Source: Flavobacteriales bacterium UBA7612
Lineage (GTDB): Bacteria > Bacteroidota > Bacteroidia > Flavobacteriales > Weeksellaceae
Direction: 5' to 3'
Length of the DNA: 18,018 nt
Assembly: GCA_002484335.1 (NCBI GenBank)
Contig: DLJQ01000018.1
Span: 241,065 to 259,082, forward strand
Shown: one piece after another, positions 1 to 7,033 of the stretch
How the letters are laid out: every line of letters begins with the position of its first letter
How positions within the stretch are numbered: position 1 is the stretch's first letter
The notes under the pieces: generated by a model
Seen by the model: only the letters and a program-made list of their open reading frames with translations
Told to the model about the DNA's origin: nothing
Databases searched by the model: none
Translations under genes and position numbers: made by a program

Positions 1-23
1 TTGTGCTTTTTTTGATGAGGTAA

Positions 24-54
24 ACTTATTTATATCAAACAATAAGTATTTTTT
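24..54 (+). terminator. Weak hairpin plus T-run at window edge
   Basis: ACTTATT (24-30) can pair with AATAAGT (41-47), and ATTTTTT follows at 48-54. It lies beyond the 3' end of the phytase gene. It could be a terminator for a plus-strand gene off the left edge, or a bidirectional one. The stem is only 7 bp and has a single G-C pair, so support is modest. Confidence 0.35.
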
Positions 55-62
55 ACTATTAT

Positions 63-1115
63 TTATTTTGGTTGATATTGTTTATCTATTTCTTTTTGAA
101 TTATTCTCCAATCATATAATTGAAACGTTTTTCCGTTACTCATTGCAATAAAAAAACCTTTTGGAAAAGTTGAATTAAAATTGAAATTGATAGCATCAGC
201 TCCATCGCATTCTATCGTAGAAACAGGTATTTTTGCAATAATTTCGTGTTTATTTGGATTGTTCGTGTCTCCTTCTCTTTTATAAACATTAAAATAATTG
301 GCCTGTTGATCAGAAATTAAAATATATCCATCAGTCGAAGATGTTTTATATATAGCAATTCCTTCGTGATCTCTTTTAAAATCTTTTTGTCCAAAAAACG
401 ATAATTCATCGTTTCCTTTAGAAGGATCTGCATAATATTTTCTTACACCAGCAGTTTCATCACAATAATAAATAAATCCAAGTTCTTGATCTACAGCAAT
501 TGCTTCAATTTCTTTTTTACCAGAATATTTTCCAAATTTACGAACTAACTTAGCTTCGATTTTTCCATTGTTATCTTCTAATAAATATTGAAATAGATAA
601 TTTTCTGATGGACCAGATTTACGACCAACAATTGCATAAATTTTATCACCTAGCTTATAAGTTGCAATTCCCATTGGATCACGAAATTCCTCATTCGCAA
701 AAACCTCAACACCTCCATTATCAATTAATTTAAAATCAGGTAAAGAAACAATTCGAATTTTATTATTACCTCTTTCTGTTGTTATAGCAATATCAATTTG
801 TTTACCTTGATAATTGAACCCATAAGCAATATCCACATTATTAGGACGATTAAGAGGTACAATTTTATTAATGATTTCTCCTTTTAAATTATAAGCATAT
901 AAACCTCCATTTTCTTTAAACTTATCTGTTCCAACGATTATTGATTCATCAGGATTATTTTTATTAACCCAAACAGCCGGATCATCCGTATCATTAGGAG
1001 TTTGTTGAGTAACAATTGTAGGCTGTATAGCATCTTTAGGAATTGGAGCTAATCCAGGTTTAGAACAAGCAATAAAAAGAATAACTGAAGATATTGTAAG
1101 TATTATTTTTTTCAT
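63..1115 (-). CDS. Beta-propeller phytase-like (3-phytase) lipoprotein
   Basis: This 350-residue protein is probably an exported phosphatase that hydrolyses phytate or related organic phosphate esters. The start at 1115 is preferred over the upstream in-frame ATG at 1145 because it gives a clean signal peptide (MKKIILTISSVILFIAC). That peptide has a lipobox-like end with Cys17, so the protein is likely lipid-anchored. Family hallmarks follow in order: DDPAVWVN near the mature N-terminus, IIVGTDK, GLYAYNLKG, DPMGIATY, EIEAIAVD, YYCDETAGVRKYY, DHEGIAIY, LISDQQANYFNVY and CDGADAINF. Acidic loops of this kind bind Ca2+ in characterised beta-propeller phytases. It lies 67 nt downstream of a TonB-dependent receptor gene on the same strand, so the two are probably co-transcribed. 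The family assignment is strong; the exact substrate is inferred. Confidence 0.88.
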   Translation of the reverse strand: MKKIILTISSVILFIACSKPGLAPIPKDAIQPTIVTQQTPNDTDDPAVWVNKNNPDESIIVGTDKFKENGGLYAYNLKGEIINKIVPLNRPNNVDIAYGFNYQGKQIDIAITTERGNNKIRIVSLPDFKLIDNGGVEVFANEEFRDPMGIATYKLGDKIYAIVGRKSGPSENYLFQYLLEDNNGKIEAKLVRKFGKYSGKKEIEAIAVDQELGFIYYCDETAGVRKYYADPSKGNDELSFFGQKDFKRDHEGIAIYKTSSTDGYILISDQQANYFNVYKREGDTNNPNKHEIIAKIPVSTIECDGADAINFNFNSTFPKGFFIAMSNGKTFQLYDWRIIQKEIDKQYQPK

Positions 1116-1132
1116 GAAATTATTTATTATAC

Positions 1133-1160
1133 AAATGGTCAGCAAAATAACTGACCATTT
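1133..1160. other. 10-bp perfect hairpin between receptor and phytase genes
   Basis: AAATGGTCAG (1133-1142) and CTGACCATTT (1151-1160) are perfect inverted repeats around an 8-nt loop. On the plus strand a T-run follows, as in an intrinsic terminator. On the minus strand, the coding direction here, only TTT then GTATAAT follows. It may be a leaky terminator or an mRNA-stabilising hairpin that sets the receptor-to-phytase ratio, or it may stop antisense transcription. Confidence 0.55.
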
Positions 1161-1182
1161 TTTTAATTATATTAGATCGATT

Positions 1183-3996
1183 TTAAAAATCAAATTTTAG
1201 GCCCATGTTAAATCGAGGTTGATAATACTCAACTTGTTTCAAACGATCAGAAACACCTTGATAATAACGTAATGGCTGATTTGTTAAATTATTTGCTTCA
1301 ACAAAAATACGTAAATATTTATTGAATTTATAAGATGCATTAGCATCAACAAATAATTGTTTATCATAATATGTATCTTCATCAGCATTTCCTCCAACCT
1401 CATCAAGATATGAAGATGTATAGTTCATAGAAACACGAGCAGTAAAGTTTTTATTCTCCCAAGCCAATGATGCATTAAACATATGAGGTGCAGCTTTAGG
1501 TAAATTTAAATCATTTCTTACATCACCATCTTCATTTGTTATTCCTTTAGCTTTAGATTTTGTGTAAGTATAATTAAGGTAAACACCAAGATGTTTAAAA
1601 AATTCTCCTGGTATAAAGTCTAATTGTCTTTGAAAAGCAACTTCGAATCCCCAAACATTAACATGATCTCCATTTCTAGCTTGTTTATATTGCCAAGTTT
1701 CACCTTCAGGAATTGGATTAGCTAAATTTGGATGTAATTGAGCAAAATCATTTGATGAAAAATTATTATTTCTATATGTATAAATAAAATTATTCAATCT
1801 TTTATAAAAGAAACCTCCAGAAACAATTCCAATTTTATCAAAATAATTTTCAGCCATAATATCATAATTATAAGCATAAGTTGCTTTTAAATCTGGATTA
1901 CCTTCTGCTATTTCATAATTTTCTTGAACAACATTTACATAAGGAACTAATGCATAATAGTTAGGACGTGCAATTCCAGTAGTAAAAGCTGCTCTAAGTA
2001 TAAAGTCTTTTGTAAAATTATGTTTTAATGTAATACTAGGTAAAACATTCAAATAATCATTTTTATTAGAGATTTGACTTACTAAATCTTCTTCATTCTC
2101 AACATAATTCCCTGTATAATCAATATTTGTATTCTCAAATCTTACCCCTGTAATAATTGATGTATTTTCTGATAAGTCTTGATCCCAACGGATGTATCCT
2201 GCTGTAATTCTTTCTTTAGCTTTATAATTTCCTGATAAATATTCTGAAGGATCTAAAGTTTCTTTAAATAATGAAGGATTACTTAAATCCAAACCTCCTA
2301 AATAAGAATTTGAAGCAAATGTCCCAGGCACATATTTTGAGCCAGGATTATATCCATTTCCAGTATAATATGATGTAGGTATGTTTGCTAAATTACCTAA
2401 ACTATTAACTGGTTTATATGAATAAAAAATATCATTTCTTTCTTTTTCTTTAATACGTAAACGTCCTCCAAATCTCAATCTACCTTTTTGATTAGAAATA
2501 AGACTAAAAGGAACTCTAAAATTAATTTTAGCTCCAAATTCAGATTCATCAGTATATCTTTTACTTTCTGTTATTTTCCCTAATGAATAATTGGCTGGAT
2601 TATCATCTCCTACAGTAGTAACTAAAGGATAATTTCCGTCTGATAAATCTTCATTTAAATTTACATTTTTCTGACGATAATCAATATAACGTTCATGTGG
2701 TCTATCTTCACTTGCCTTAGAATACGATACTCCCCAATCCATATCAAGAGAAGAAGAAAGTAAATGTTCTCCTCTTAAAGAAAGATTATAAACTCTTTGA
2801 TCTTCTAAACGAGCATTTTTATTTCTGTTATTATCAATACCTCCTTTAGTCTCTCTACGAATTTCTCCTGTATAACCTACAACATTACCATTATCATCAA
2901 ATACTTGTTTTATTCCATTATATCGTGTTCTATATCTATTTTCTCTATCATCTCTCCAATTATACATTGCAGTAAAATCAATACGATTATTTTTATTAAA
3001 TTTATAATCAGAAGATAAAGAAACACTTCTTCTTATACGTTGTACATCATATTTACGTACATCCATTTGTGATACATAGAAATCATTATTATCACCTTTT
3101 TTCCAAACAGATTCTATATTATCAGAACCATAATTCTGTTGCTGATAACTTCCAGAAGCTACAATACCAAGTTTATTATTAAAAAATCGATTTCCATATA
3201 TAAATGCAGTATTATATAAACCTTTATTTCTAATTGGGGCAAATCCTCCAGATGCTGTTAAAGAAATACGTTCTTTATTTGGTACAGCACGAGTAATTAA
3301 ATTTACAGCTCCTCCAATTGCATCACCATCCATATCTGGAGTTAATGTTTTATTCACTTCTATCGTAGAAATCATATCAGAAGGAATCAGATCCATTTGT
3401 ACGTTACGATTATCTCCTTCTGCAGAAGGGATACGATCCCCATTTAACATAACAGAATTTAATTCAGGAGATAAACCTCTAATAATTATATTTCTTGCTT
3501 CACCTTGATCATTTTGCATAGTAATTCCAGGAACACGCTTTAAAGCATCACCTACATTAGCATCTGGAAAACGACCTACTTGATCAGAAGATATTATATT
3601 TGTAATATTGCCATTACTCTTTTGTTGATTTAATGCTTTAGCTTGTCCTTTTAAATAATCACCTAAAATAACAACTTCATTTAACTCTTGTAAACCACTC
3701 GAAAGAGAAAAATCGATAACAGTATTATTATGTTCAGTAACTTCTATTTGTTGTGATGTTGTTTCGTACCCTAAGTAATCAATATATACAGTATATACAC
3801 CAGGTTTCAAATCCAAAAACTGATAATTACCATTTTTATCAGATACTGTATATTTATTAGAATTTTCTATACGTAATGTAGCTCCTGGTAAAGAGAAATG
3901 ATCATTTTGATCTAATACTTTTCCAGATATAACTCCACTTTGGGCAAGTGCAATTGGACCTAGAATAAATAAAGAAAGTTTTAATAGATGTTTCAT
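1183..3996 (-). CDS. TonB-dependent outer-membrane receptor
   Basis: This 937-residue outer-membrane transporter is energised by TonB-ExbBD. A signal peptide (MKHLLKLSLFILGPIALA) is followed by a CarboxypepD_reg-like domain at about 20-110 (SGKVLDQNDHFSLPGATLRI, YTVYIDYLGYE). A plug domain covers about 130-240 (VGDALKRVPGITMQND, IIIRGLSPELNSVMLNGDRI, TPDMDGDAIGGAVNLITRA). A large barrel ends in NMGLKFDF, with the terminal Phe typical of outer-membrane barrels. The plug resembles the receptor class exemplified by Caulobacter and Xanthomonas TonB-dependent receptors (TIGR01782 type). No SusD partner is present, so this is not a polysaccharide-utilisation locus. The downstream phytase-like lipoprotein suggests the cargo is phytate or a product of its hydrolysis, which is inference from context. 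A TACTTTTG -7 box lies 20 nt upstream of the start. Confidence 0.92.
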   Translation of the reverse strand: MKHLLKLSLFILGPIALAQSGVISGKVLDQNDHFSLPGATLRIENSNKYTVSDKNGNYQFLDLKPGVYTVYIDYLGYETTSQQIEVTEHNNTVIDFSLSSGLQELNEVVILGDYLKGQAKALNQQKSNGNITNIISSDQVGRFPDANVGDALKRVPGITMQNDQGEARNIIIRGLSPELNSVMLNGDRIPSAEGDNRNVQMDLIPSDMISTIEVNKTLTPDMDGDAIGGAVNLITRAVPNKERISLTASGGFAPIRNKGLYNTAFIYGNRFFNNKLGIVASGSYQQQNYGSDNIESVWKKGDNNDFYVSQMDVRKYDVQRIRRSVSLSSDYKFNKNNRIDFTAMYNWRDDRENRYRTRYNGIKQVFDDNGNVVGYTGEIRRETKGGIDNNRNKNARLEDQRVYNLSLRGEHLLSSSLDMDWGVSYSKASEDRPHERYIDYRQKNVNLNEDLSDGNYPLVTTVGDDNPANYSLGKITESKRYTDESEFGAKINFRVPFSLISNQKGRLRFGGRLRIKEKERNDIFYSYKPVNSLGNLANIPTSYYTGNGYNPGSKYVPGTFASNSYLGGLDLSNPSLFKETLDPSEYLSGNYKAKERITAGYIRWDQDLSENTSIITGVRFENTNIDYTGNYVENEEDLVSQISNKNDYLNVLPSITLKHNFTKDFILRAAFTTGIARPNYYALVPYVNVVQENYEIAEGNPDLKATYAYNYDIMAENYFDKIGIVSGGFFYKRLNNFIYTYRNNNFSSNDFAQLHPNLANPIPEGETWQYKQARNGDHVNVWGFEVAFQRQLDFIPGEFFKHLGVYLNYTYTKSKAKGITNEDGDVRNDLNLPKAAPHMFNASLAWENKNFTARVSMNYTSSYLDEVGGNADEDTYYDKQLFVDANASYKFNKYLRIFVEANNLTNQPLRYYQGVSDRLKQVEYYQPRFNMGLKFDF

Positions 3997-4015
3997 GTGT
4001 TTGTAAATTATGCCA

Positions 4016-4023
4016 CAAAAGTA
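4016..4023 (-). promoter_or_regulatory. Putative -7 box of the receptor-phytase operon
   Basis: The minus strand reads TACTTTTG, an exact match to the Bacteroidetes -7 consensus TAnnTTTG, ending 19 nt before the receptor start codon. I see no convincing TTTG -33 element at the usual spacing. Confidence 0.5.
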
Positions 4024-4043
4024 GATTCCCTATATTACTTAAA

Positions 4044-4073
4044 GGTTAATTATATATTATGATAACTTTAACC
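4044..4073. promoter_or_regulatory. Candidate operator: GGTTAA/TTAACC inverted repeat
   Basis: GGTTAA (4044-4049) and TTAACC (4068-4073) form an inverted repeat with an 18-nt spacer between the divergent receptor and SulP promoters. It sits just upstream of the receptor -7 box. The sequence is AT-rich, so chance is possible. No regulator is encoded nearby. Confidence 0.3.
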
Positions 4074-4125
4074 ATTTGTATAAAACTCAATATGTTTTTT
4101 GATATAATATCTATTATATATTTTT

Positions 4126-4133
4126 TACTTTTG
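4126..4133 (+). promoter_or_regulatory. Putative -7 box of the SulP gene
   Basis: TACTTTTG matches TAnnTTTG exactly and lies 24 nt upstream of the SulP start. A TTTTTTG at 4095-4101 is about 24 nt further upstream, somewhat too far to be a standard -33 element. Confidence 0.5.
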
Positions 4134-4157
4134 TGCTCTTTATTTTAAACATCAAAA

Positions 4158-5684
4158 ATGATCTTATCTCAAATAGCCCAAATAAAAAAAATAAATCTAA
4201 AAAATGAAGTTCTAGCTGGATTTACAGTTGCTATGACAATGATTCCTGAATCGTTATCATTTGCAATTCTAGCAGGATTATCTCCACTTATAGGTCTATA
4301 TGGTGCTTTTATAATGGGAATAATAACTGCTATTTTTGGTGGAAGACCAGGTATGGTTTCAGGTGGAGCTGGTGCAACAGTTATTACTCTTATAGCTTTA
4401 TATGTAACCCATGGACAAGAATATATTTTTGCTGCAGTAGCATTAGCTGGTTTATTCCAAATTCTTGTAGGTATTTTCAAATTAGGGAAATTTGTACGAT
4501 TAATACCTCAACCAGTAATGTTTGGATTTCTTAATGGTTTAGCAATTGTAATCTTTATGTCACAATTAGAACAATTTAAAATCAGTTCGAATGGAATTAC
4601 AGAATGGTTAACTGGTAATTCTCTTTACACTATGCTAGGTTTAACATTACTAACTGTACTAATTGTAAATATATTTCCTAGAATAACAAAAGTAATACCT
4701 TCATCTTTGGTAGCAATAATTATTGTATTTTTAGTAGTTTTCGGATTTAATATTGACACAAAAACTGTTGGAGACATTGCAAGTATAAAAGGAGGTTTAC
4801 CATCTTTCCATATTCCGAATATTCCTATAGATATAGAAACTTTTAAAATTATATTACCTTATTCAATAATAATGGGATCTGTTGGATTAATAGAAACATT
4901 ATTAACATTAACATTAGTCGATGAAATTACAGAAACTCGTGGTTCATCAAACAAAGAATGTATTGCACAAGGAACAGCTAACATAGCAAATGGTTTTTTT
5001 GGTGGTATGGGAGGTTGTGCAATGATTGCACAAACATTTGTTAATTTAGAAGCTGGTTCAAGGAGTAGAATTGGCCCTGCTATTGGTGCCATAACAATTC
5101 TTATCATAATTTTAATAGGTTCTCCTGTTATAGAGAAAATTCCAATGGCTGCATTAGTTGGAGTAATGATGATGGTTGCTATTTCTACTTTCAAATGGGG
5201 ATTTTTTAAACTCATTACAAAAATGCCTTTATCTGATATAATTATAAGTATTTTAGTTGCTGGTATAACTGTTATTTTACATAATTTAGCTTTAGCTGTT
5301 TTTATTGGTGTAATAATATCTGCACTTATATTTGCTTGGGATAATGCAAAACGTATTAGAGCAAGAAAATCAATCGATGAAAAAGGTCGTAATTTATATG
5401 AGATTTATGGACCGTTATTTTTTGGTTCTACAACTGCATTTTTGGAAAAATTTAATATAAAAGAAGATTCTGACGAGATCATAATAGACTTTAAAGATAG
5501 TCGTATTGTCGATATGAGTGCAATCAATGCATTAAATACAATTACTTCTAAATATGCACAGCAAAATAAAAAAGTTATTTTAAGACATTTAAGTCAAGAT
5601 TCTATAAATTTATTACATAAAGCAAAAACTGTAATAGAAATTAATTTAGAAGAAGACCCTACTTATAAAGTGTTATCTAAATAA
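4158..5684 (+). CDS. SulP-family inorganic anion transporter with STAS domain
   Basis: This 508-residue inner-membrane transporter belongs to the SulP (SLC26-like) family, whose members carry sulfate, bicarbonate or other anions. The N-terminal transmembrane core begins with the family signature region (LAGFTVAMTMIPESLSFAIL, then SPLIGLYGAF and GGRPGMVSGGAGATV). Many hydrophobic segments follow up to about residue 395. The C-terminal part from about 410 is a STAS domain (YGPLFFGSTTAF, IIIDFKDSRIVDMSAINAL) with the conserved Asp-Met-Ser-Ala motif at the regulatory loop. The length is typical for bacterial SulP proteins. A -7 box lies just upstream, and the next gene begins 5 nt after the stop, so they are probably co-transcribed. 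The substrate cannot be read from the sequence; sulfate and bicarbonate are both possible. Confidence 0.9.
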   Translation: MILSQIAQIKKINLKNEVLAGFTVAMTMIPESLSFAILAGLSPLIGLYGAFIMGIITAIFGGRPGMVSGGAGATVITLIALYVTHGQEYIFAAVALAGLFQILVGIFKLGKFVRLIPQPVMFGFLNGLAIVIFMSQLEQFKISSNGITEWLTGNSLYTMLGLTLLTVLIVNIFPRITKVIPSSLVAIIIVFLVVFGFNIDTKTVGDIASIKGGLPSFHIPNIPIDIETFKIILPYSIIMGSVGLIETLLTLTLVDEITETRGSSNKECIAQGTANIANGFFGGMGGCAMIAQTFVNLEAGSRSRIGPAIGAITILIIILIGSPVIEKIPMAALVGVMMMVAISTFKWGFFKLITKMPLSDIIISILVAGITVILHNLALAVFIGVIISALIFAWDNAKRIRARKSIDEKGRNLYEIYGPLFFGSTTAFLEKFNIKEDSDEIIIDFKDSRIVDMSAINALNTITSKYAQQNKKVILRHLSQDSINLLHKAKTVIEINLEEDPTYKVLSK

Positions 5685-5689
5685 AATTA

Positions 5690-6430
5690 ATGAAAAAAAA
5701 AGGATTAATTATTGGAAAAGGTTGGTTAGGTAGTCGTATAGAAAATTATCTTTCTGATAAATATGATTTTATTACCACAAAACGTAAAGCTGATAAAGAG
5801 AATTGTATTTCTATTAATTTTGATGAACAAGTTGATAAAATCAATTTAAGCGATTTTGAATTTATCATAATTACTATACCATTTGGTAAAAGACAAAATT
5901 TAGAGGTATTAAATAATAAATTCAGTAACCTTATAAATTTCATTTCTGGTTATCAAAAACAAATTATAATAATTAGTAGCACTGGAATATATCCAGAATC
6001 TGATAATATAATTAACGAAAATTCATATACTAATGAAGAATTAAATGAAAACTACATATTCATAGAACAAAAAATACAAAAAGTATTCCCTCAAATTGTT
6101 ATTCTTAGATTAGGTGGCTTAATGGGAGATGATCGATATTTATCAAGATATTTAAATTTAGAAAAATCTAATTTAAATACAGTTGTTAATCATGTCCACT
6201 ATTTAGATGTTTGTCAATCAATAGAACATATATTAGACAAGCAAATATATAAAGAAACATATAATGTTGTTGCCCCATTACATCCAACTAAAGAAGAAAT
6301 ATTAGAATATCAAATTAATAAAAAAATTATGTATTCTAATTATAAAATAGGTAAAATAGTTTCCTCTAATAAATTAATTGAACGATTTAAGTTTGAATTT
6401 ATTTATAATAATCCAATATTGATCCAATAA
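5690..6430 (+). CDS. NAD(P)-binding Rossmann-fold protein, SDR/YeeZ-like
   Basis: This 246-residue cytoplasmic protein has an N-terminal nucleotide-binding fold. The first strand reads GLIIGKGWLGS, giving the Gly-x-Gly-x-x-Gly pattern at residues 9, 11 and 14. A hydrophobic strand and IIIISSTGIYPES follow at about 93-105, resembling the SSTGVY segment of extended short-chain dehydrogenase/epimerase-like proteins of the YeeZ type. VILRLGGLMGDDR and NHVHYLDVCQSI in the second half match the substrate-domain pattern of the same group. A classical Tyr-x-x-x-Lys pair is not evident, so dehydrogenase activity is uncertain. The gene starts 5 nt after the SulP stop, which suggests a two-gene operon, but I see no functional link to anion transport. 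Confidence 0.75.
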   Translation: MKKKGLIIGKGWLGSRIENYLSDKYDFITTKRKADKENCISINFDEQVDKINLSDFEFIIITIPFGKRQNLEVLNNKFSNLINFISGYQKQIIIISSTGIYPESDNIINENSYTNEELNENYIFIEQKIQKVFPQIVILRLGGLMGDDRYLSRYLNLEKSNLNTVVNHVHYLDVCQSIEHILDKQIYKETYNVVAPLHPTKEEILEYQINKKIMYSNYKIGKIVSSNKLIERFKFEFIYNNPILIQ

Positions 6431-6431
6431 T

Positions 6432-6551
6432 TTATTTTCTAACTTTTTTATTTTTATTCTGAAATACAAAATAAAATATTAAAATTGCAAGAACAGTTAT
6501 TAAAATTGTATCCCAGTTATTCTTTACAAAAAAAATAATATTATCTAACAT
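6432..6551 (-). CDS. Putative 39-residue single-pass membrane protein
   Basis: A short ORF begins at the ATG at 6551 and ends at TAA 6432-6434. It is 39 residues long: an amphipathic start (MLDNIIFFVKNNWD), one hydrophobic helix at residues 15-30 (TILITVLAILIFYFVF), and a basic tail (QNKNKKVRK) predicting the C-terminus in the cytoplasm. The stop codons of this ORF and the plus-strand gene at 5690-6430 are one base apart, so the two are convergent. A purine-rich AAGAAGAAAA precedes the ATG. A TAnnTTTG box on the same strand at 6771-6778 could drive it through a leader of about 210 nt. I do not recognise the protein; the membrane-protein composition is the main evidence that it is real. Confidence 0.5.
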   Translation of the reverse strand: MLDNIIFFVKNNWDTILITVLAILIFYFVFQNKNKKVRK

Positions 6552-6696
6552 TTTTCTTCTTTTTGTAAATATAATAAAATATAGCAAGCTATACAACTAA
6601 ACAAAAATCTAAGTAAAATACGAGATAAAAGAAATACCGATTATAAAACCGTTAAAAAAATAGATAATTAAAAGATTTGTAGGTAGATAAAAAATA

Positions 6697-6745
6697 GAGA
6701 GAAGATATTATAATTTAACAAATGAGGAGAAATTAATCTTCTCTC
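6697..6745. other. Long bulged hairpin with an alternative stem
   Basis: GAGAGAAGAT (6697-6706) pairs perfectly with ATCTTCTCTC (6736-6745). After a 4-nt bulge the stem continues with TAATTT (6711-6716) on AAATTA (6730-6735). GAGGAGA (6724-6730) could instead pair with TCTTCTC (6737-6743) with one G-U, so the two folds are mutually exclusive. No T-run follows on either strand, so it is not a standard terminator. It may be the leader of the small minus-strand ORF or a small RNA. Confidence 0.5.
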
Positions 6746-6770
6746 GTATTCTTAGTTTTAAAAATGTATG

Positions 6771-6778
6771 CAAATTTA
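6771..6778 (-). promoter_or_regulatory. Putative minus-strand -7 box
   Basis: The minus strand reads TAAATTTG, an exact TAnnTTTG match. Transcription from here would run through the hairpin at 6697-6745 toward the 39-residue ORF starting at 6551. The motif is short and could arise by chance in AT-rich DNA. Confidence 0.35.
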
Positions 6779-6849
6779 ATAAATTCTGAATTATATTCGG
6801 CTATATAGGTAATAATATTATGTTAAATCATAAAAAAAAGACAAAATGC

Positions 6850-6891
6850 TAATTTTATTAAGTAAATAAGAGTATTTATTTAATAAAATTA
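6850..6891. repeat. 19-bp near-perfect inverted repeat, 4-nt loop
   Basis: The arms 6850-6868 and 6873-6891 are complementary over 19 positions with a single G-T pair, around an AGAG loop. Within the left arm, ATTAAGTAAA (6857-6866) is also perfectly complementary to TTTACTTAAT (6899-6908), which gives a competing fold. There is no T-run directly after the stem. It could be a protein-binding palindrome, a terminator remnant or a structured RNA. Confidence 0.6.
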
Positions 6892-6925
6892 ACTGAATTT
6901 TACTTAATGACACTTTTAAGTCAAA

Positions 6926-6973
6926 AAATTTATCAAATTCGAAATTTATCATAGAAAATAACTATCAATTTTT
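6926..6973. repeat. Three TATCA motifs at 16-nt spacing upstream of the GNAT gene
   Basis: TATCA occurs at 6931, 6947 and 6963, each 16 nt apart. The first two lie in identical 10-mers, AAATTTATCA (6926-6935 and 6942-6951). The third is within AAATAACTATCA (6956-6967), which recurs at 7023-7034 just at the GNAT start codon. This could be an operator array or AT-rich coincidence. Confidence 0.35.
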
Positions 6974-7008
6974 ATGATAATTTTTAGAATAGATCTAAAT
7001 GTTGGTTA

Positions 7009-7016
7009 TATTTTTG
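7009..7016 (+). promoter_or_regulatory. Putative -7 box of the GNAT gene
   Basis: TATTTTTG matches TAnnTTTG exactly, 17 nt before the preferred start at 7034. It lies downstream of the alternative ATG at 6974, which argues that the longer N-terminus is not translated. Confidence 0.5.
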
Positions 7017-7033
7017 TTGTGCAAATAACTATC

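Larger units (their letters stand above)
6552..6973. other. Intergenic region with structured DNA, no large gene
   Basis: This stretch of about 420 nt contains no convincing larger ORF. It holds a small TATAGC-AA-GCTATA palindrome (6580-6593), a bulged hairpin (6697-6745), a minus-strand -7 box (6771-6778), a 19-bp inverted repeat (6850-6891) and three TATCA motifs at 16-nt spacing (6926-6973). I see no tRNA, no recognised riboswitch and no transposon end. Confidence 0.6.

Noticed and set aside
2..151. Open plus-strand frame antisense to the phytase 3' end
   Set aside because: It is open for about 49 codons but overlaps a confident minus-strand gene, has no start visible and has low-complexity hydrophobic content typical of AT-rich antisense reading.
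1116..1145. Upstream ATG extending the phytase by 10 residues
   Set aside because: The extension would spoil an otherwise clean lipoprotein signal peptide and overlaps the intergenic hairpin.
4169..5215. Two minus-strand ORFs of 103 and 118 codons within the SulP gene
   Set aside because: They are antisense shadows; the plus strand encodes an unmistakable SulP transporter.
6580..6593. TATAGC-AA-GCTATA palindrome as a functional hairpin
   Set aside because: The 2-nt spacer is too short for a stable RNA loop without fraying, and a palindrome this short is expected by chance in AT-rich DNA.
6974..7033. N-terminal extension of the GNAT protein
   Set aside because: An exact TAnnTTTG -7 box lies within it, and the 20 extra residues have no GNAT-like character.
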